Origin: Cupriavidus sp.
GTDB taxonomy: Bacteria; Pseudomonadota; Gammaproteobacteria; Burkholderiales; Burkholderiaceae
DNA length: 5,605 nt
Assembly: GCA_013362725.1 (NCBI GenBank)
Contig: JABFVP010000389.1
Span: 1 to 5,605, forward strand
Direction: 5' to 3'
In this document: positions 4,842-5,605 of the stretch, in pieces
Layout of the letters: every line of letters starts with the position of its first letter
Position numbering within the stretch: the first letter of the stretch is position 1
The notes under the pieces: generated by a model
The model's database searches: none
What the model was told of the DNA's origin: nothing
What the model saw: only the letters and a program-made list of their open reading frames with translations
Program-made: the position numbers and the translations under genes

Positions 4842-5585
4842 TCAGCCTTCCTGCACTTCGACGAATTCGTCGTCGCCACGGGCGGCTTCAACGACTTCCT
4901 GCACGGCATTGGCACGGCCTTCCAGGATGGCGTCGGCCACGCCGCGCACGTACAGGGCCACGGCCTTGCTCGAGTCGTCGTTGCCCGGGATCACGTAATC
5001 GATGCCTTCCGGCGAGTGGTTGGTATCGACCACGCCGATCACGGGGATGCCCAGCTTGTTGGCTTCGGTCACGGCGATCTTGTGGTAGCCGACGTCGACC
5101 ACGAAGATCGCGTCAGGCACGCCGCCCATTTCCTTGATGCCGCCGATCGACTTTTCCAGCTTGATCATCTCGCGCTCGAACATCAGCGCTTCCTTCTTGC
5201 TCATGGTTTCCAGCGCGCCGGCTTCCTTGGCGGCTTCCATGTCCTTCAGGCGCTTGATCGAGGTCTTGACCGTCTTGAAGTTGGTCAGCATGCCGCCGAG
5301 CCAGCGGGCGTCGACGTAGGGCATGCCGGCGCGGCCAGCTTCTTCAGCCAGGATTTCGCGCGACTGGCGCTTGGTGCCCACGAAAAGGATGGTGCCGCGA
5401 TTGGCCGCCAGCTGACGCACGTACTTCATGGCGTCCTGGAACATCGGCAGCGTCTTTTCGAGGTTGATGATGTGGATCTTGTTGCGATGGCCGAAGATGA
5501 AGGGGGCCATCTTCGGGTTCCAGAAGCGGGTCTGGTGGCCGAAGTGGCAACCGGCTTCCAGCATTTCGCGCATGGTCACGGACAT
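4842..5585 (-). CDS. rpsB: 30S ribosomal protein S2
   Basis: A 247-residue S2 (uS2). It starts MSVTMREMLEAGCHFGHQTRFWNPKM, with the first family signature in residues 5-16. It continues with FIFGHRNKIHIINLEKT (29-45), LFVGTKRQ (67-74), DARWLGGMLTNFKT (92-105), the coiled-coil-forming helical segment about 106-150, PDAIFVVDVGYHKIAVTEA (157-175) and PVIGVVDTNHSPEGIDYVIPGNDDS (181-205). S2 is a late-assembling protein of the 30S head-body junction, needed with S1 for initiation. I chose the ATG at 5585 because GGAG lies six bases upstream. The in-frame TTG four codons higher (5597) would overlap that ribosome site and adds residues unlike the family. The gene leads the cluster. Its promoter and any leader that S2 might use for feedback lie outside the window, with only 20 upstream bases visible. 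Confidence 0.97.
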   Translation of the reverse strand: MSVTMREMLEAGCHFGHQTRFWNPKMAPFIFGHRNKIHIINLEKTLPMFQDAMKYVRQLAANRGTILFVGTKRQSREILAEEAGRAGMPYVDARWLGGMLTNFKTVKTSIKRLKDMEAAKEAGALETMSKKEALMFEREMIKLEKSIGGIKEMGGVPDAIFVVDVGYHKIAVTEANKLGIPVIGVVDTNHSPEGIDYVIPGNDDSSKAVALYVRGVADAILEGRANAVQEVVEAARGDDEFVEVQEG

Positions 5586-5591
5586 GTGAAT

Positions 5592-5595
5592 CTCC
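5592..5595 (-). promoter_or_regulatory. Ribosome binding site of rpsB
   Basis: The minus strand reads TTGGAGATTCACATG. GGAG stands six bases before the ATG at 5585 and decides the start in favour of MSVTMREM over the TTG at 5597. Confidence 0.75.
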
Positions 5596-5605
5596 AATGG
5601 GTTAG

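Noticed and set aside
5586..5597. A four-residue N-terminal extension of rpsB from a TTG
   Set aside because: The TTG lies directly against the GGAG that serves the ATG at 5585, and S2 proteins of this group begin MSVTMREM.
1..5605. A new defence, mobile or biosynthetic system, CRISPR array or tRNA/rRNA gene
   Set aside because: Every substantial coding stretch belongs to a conserved housekeeping cluster. There are no spaced direct repeats of CRISPR type, no transposase or integrase motifs, no terminal repeats, and no tRNA-like cloverleaf that I could see.

Overview
The window is a GC-rich stretch (roughly two thirds G+C by eye) in which every recognisable gene lies on the minus strand. In transcription order, from high to low coordinates, they are rpsB, tsf, pyrH, frr, uppS, cdsA and the start of dxr. 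This is the widely conserved bacterial translation / UMP kinase / ribosome recycling / isoprenoid-lipid cluster. The gene order, GC content and protein sequences (for example a 236-residue PyrH beginning MPAYKRVLLKLSGEAL and a 247-residue S2) point to a betaproteobacterium of the Burkholderiales, most likely Cupriavidus or Ralstonia. The genus is an inference from remembered family sequences, not from a search.

Layout: rpsB (5585-4842, ribosomal protein S2) is followed by a 285-nt gap holding two abutting hairpins and a textbook bidirectional intrinsic terminator. Next comes tsf (4556-3678, EF-Ts), then a 297-298-nt non-coding leader with several strong inverted repeats, a TATAAT element and a three-copy 14-bp tandem repeat. 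pyrH follows (3379-2669, UMP kinase), then a 128-nt gap with two hairpins and a possible promoter. frr (2540-1980, ribosome recycling factor), uppS (1933-1163), cdsA (1126-305) and dxr (293 to beyond the window edge) are tightly packed, with gaps of 46, 36 and 11 nt.

Functionally, rpsB, tsf and frr serve translation (small subunit, elongation factor recycling, ribosome recycling). pyrH makes UDP for RNA, sugar nucleotides and CTP. dxr feeds the MEP isoprenoid pathway, whose products UppS extends to undecaprenyl diphosphate, the peptidoglycan/LPS carrier lipid. CdsA uses CTP to make CDP-diacylglycerol for phospholipids. The cluster therefore joins protein synthesis capacity to envelope growth.

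All genes look intact and ordinary for their families, apart from dxr, which is cut by the window edge. I found no mobile element, CRISPR array, RNA gene or evidence of a new system. What deserves a second look is the structured non-coding DNA between rpsB, tsf, pyrH and frr. It suggests that this cluster is split into separately tuned transcription units rather than one uniform operon.
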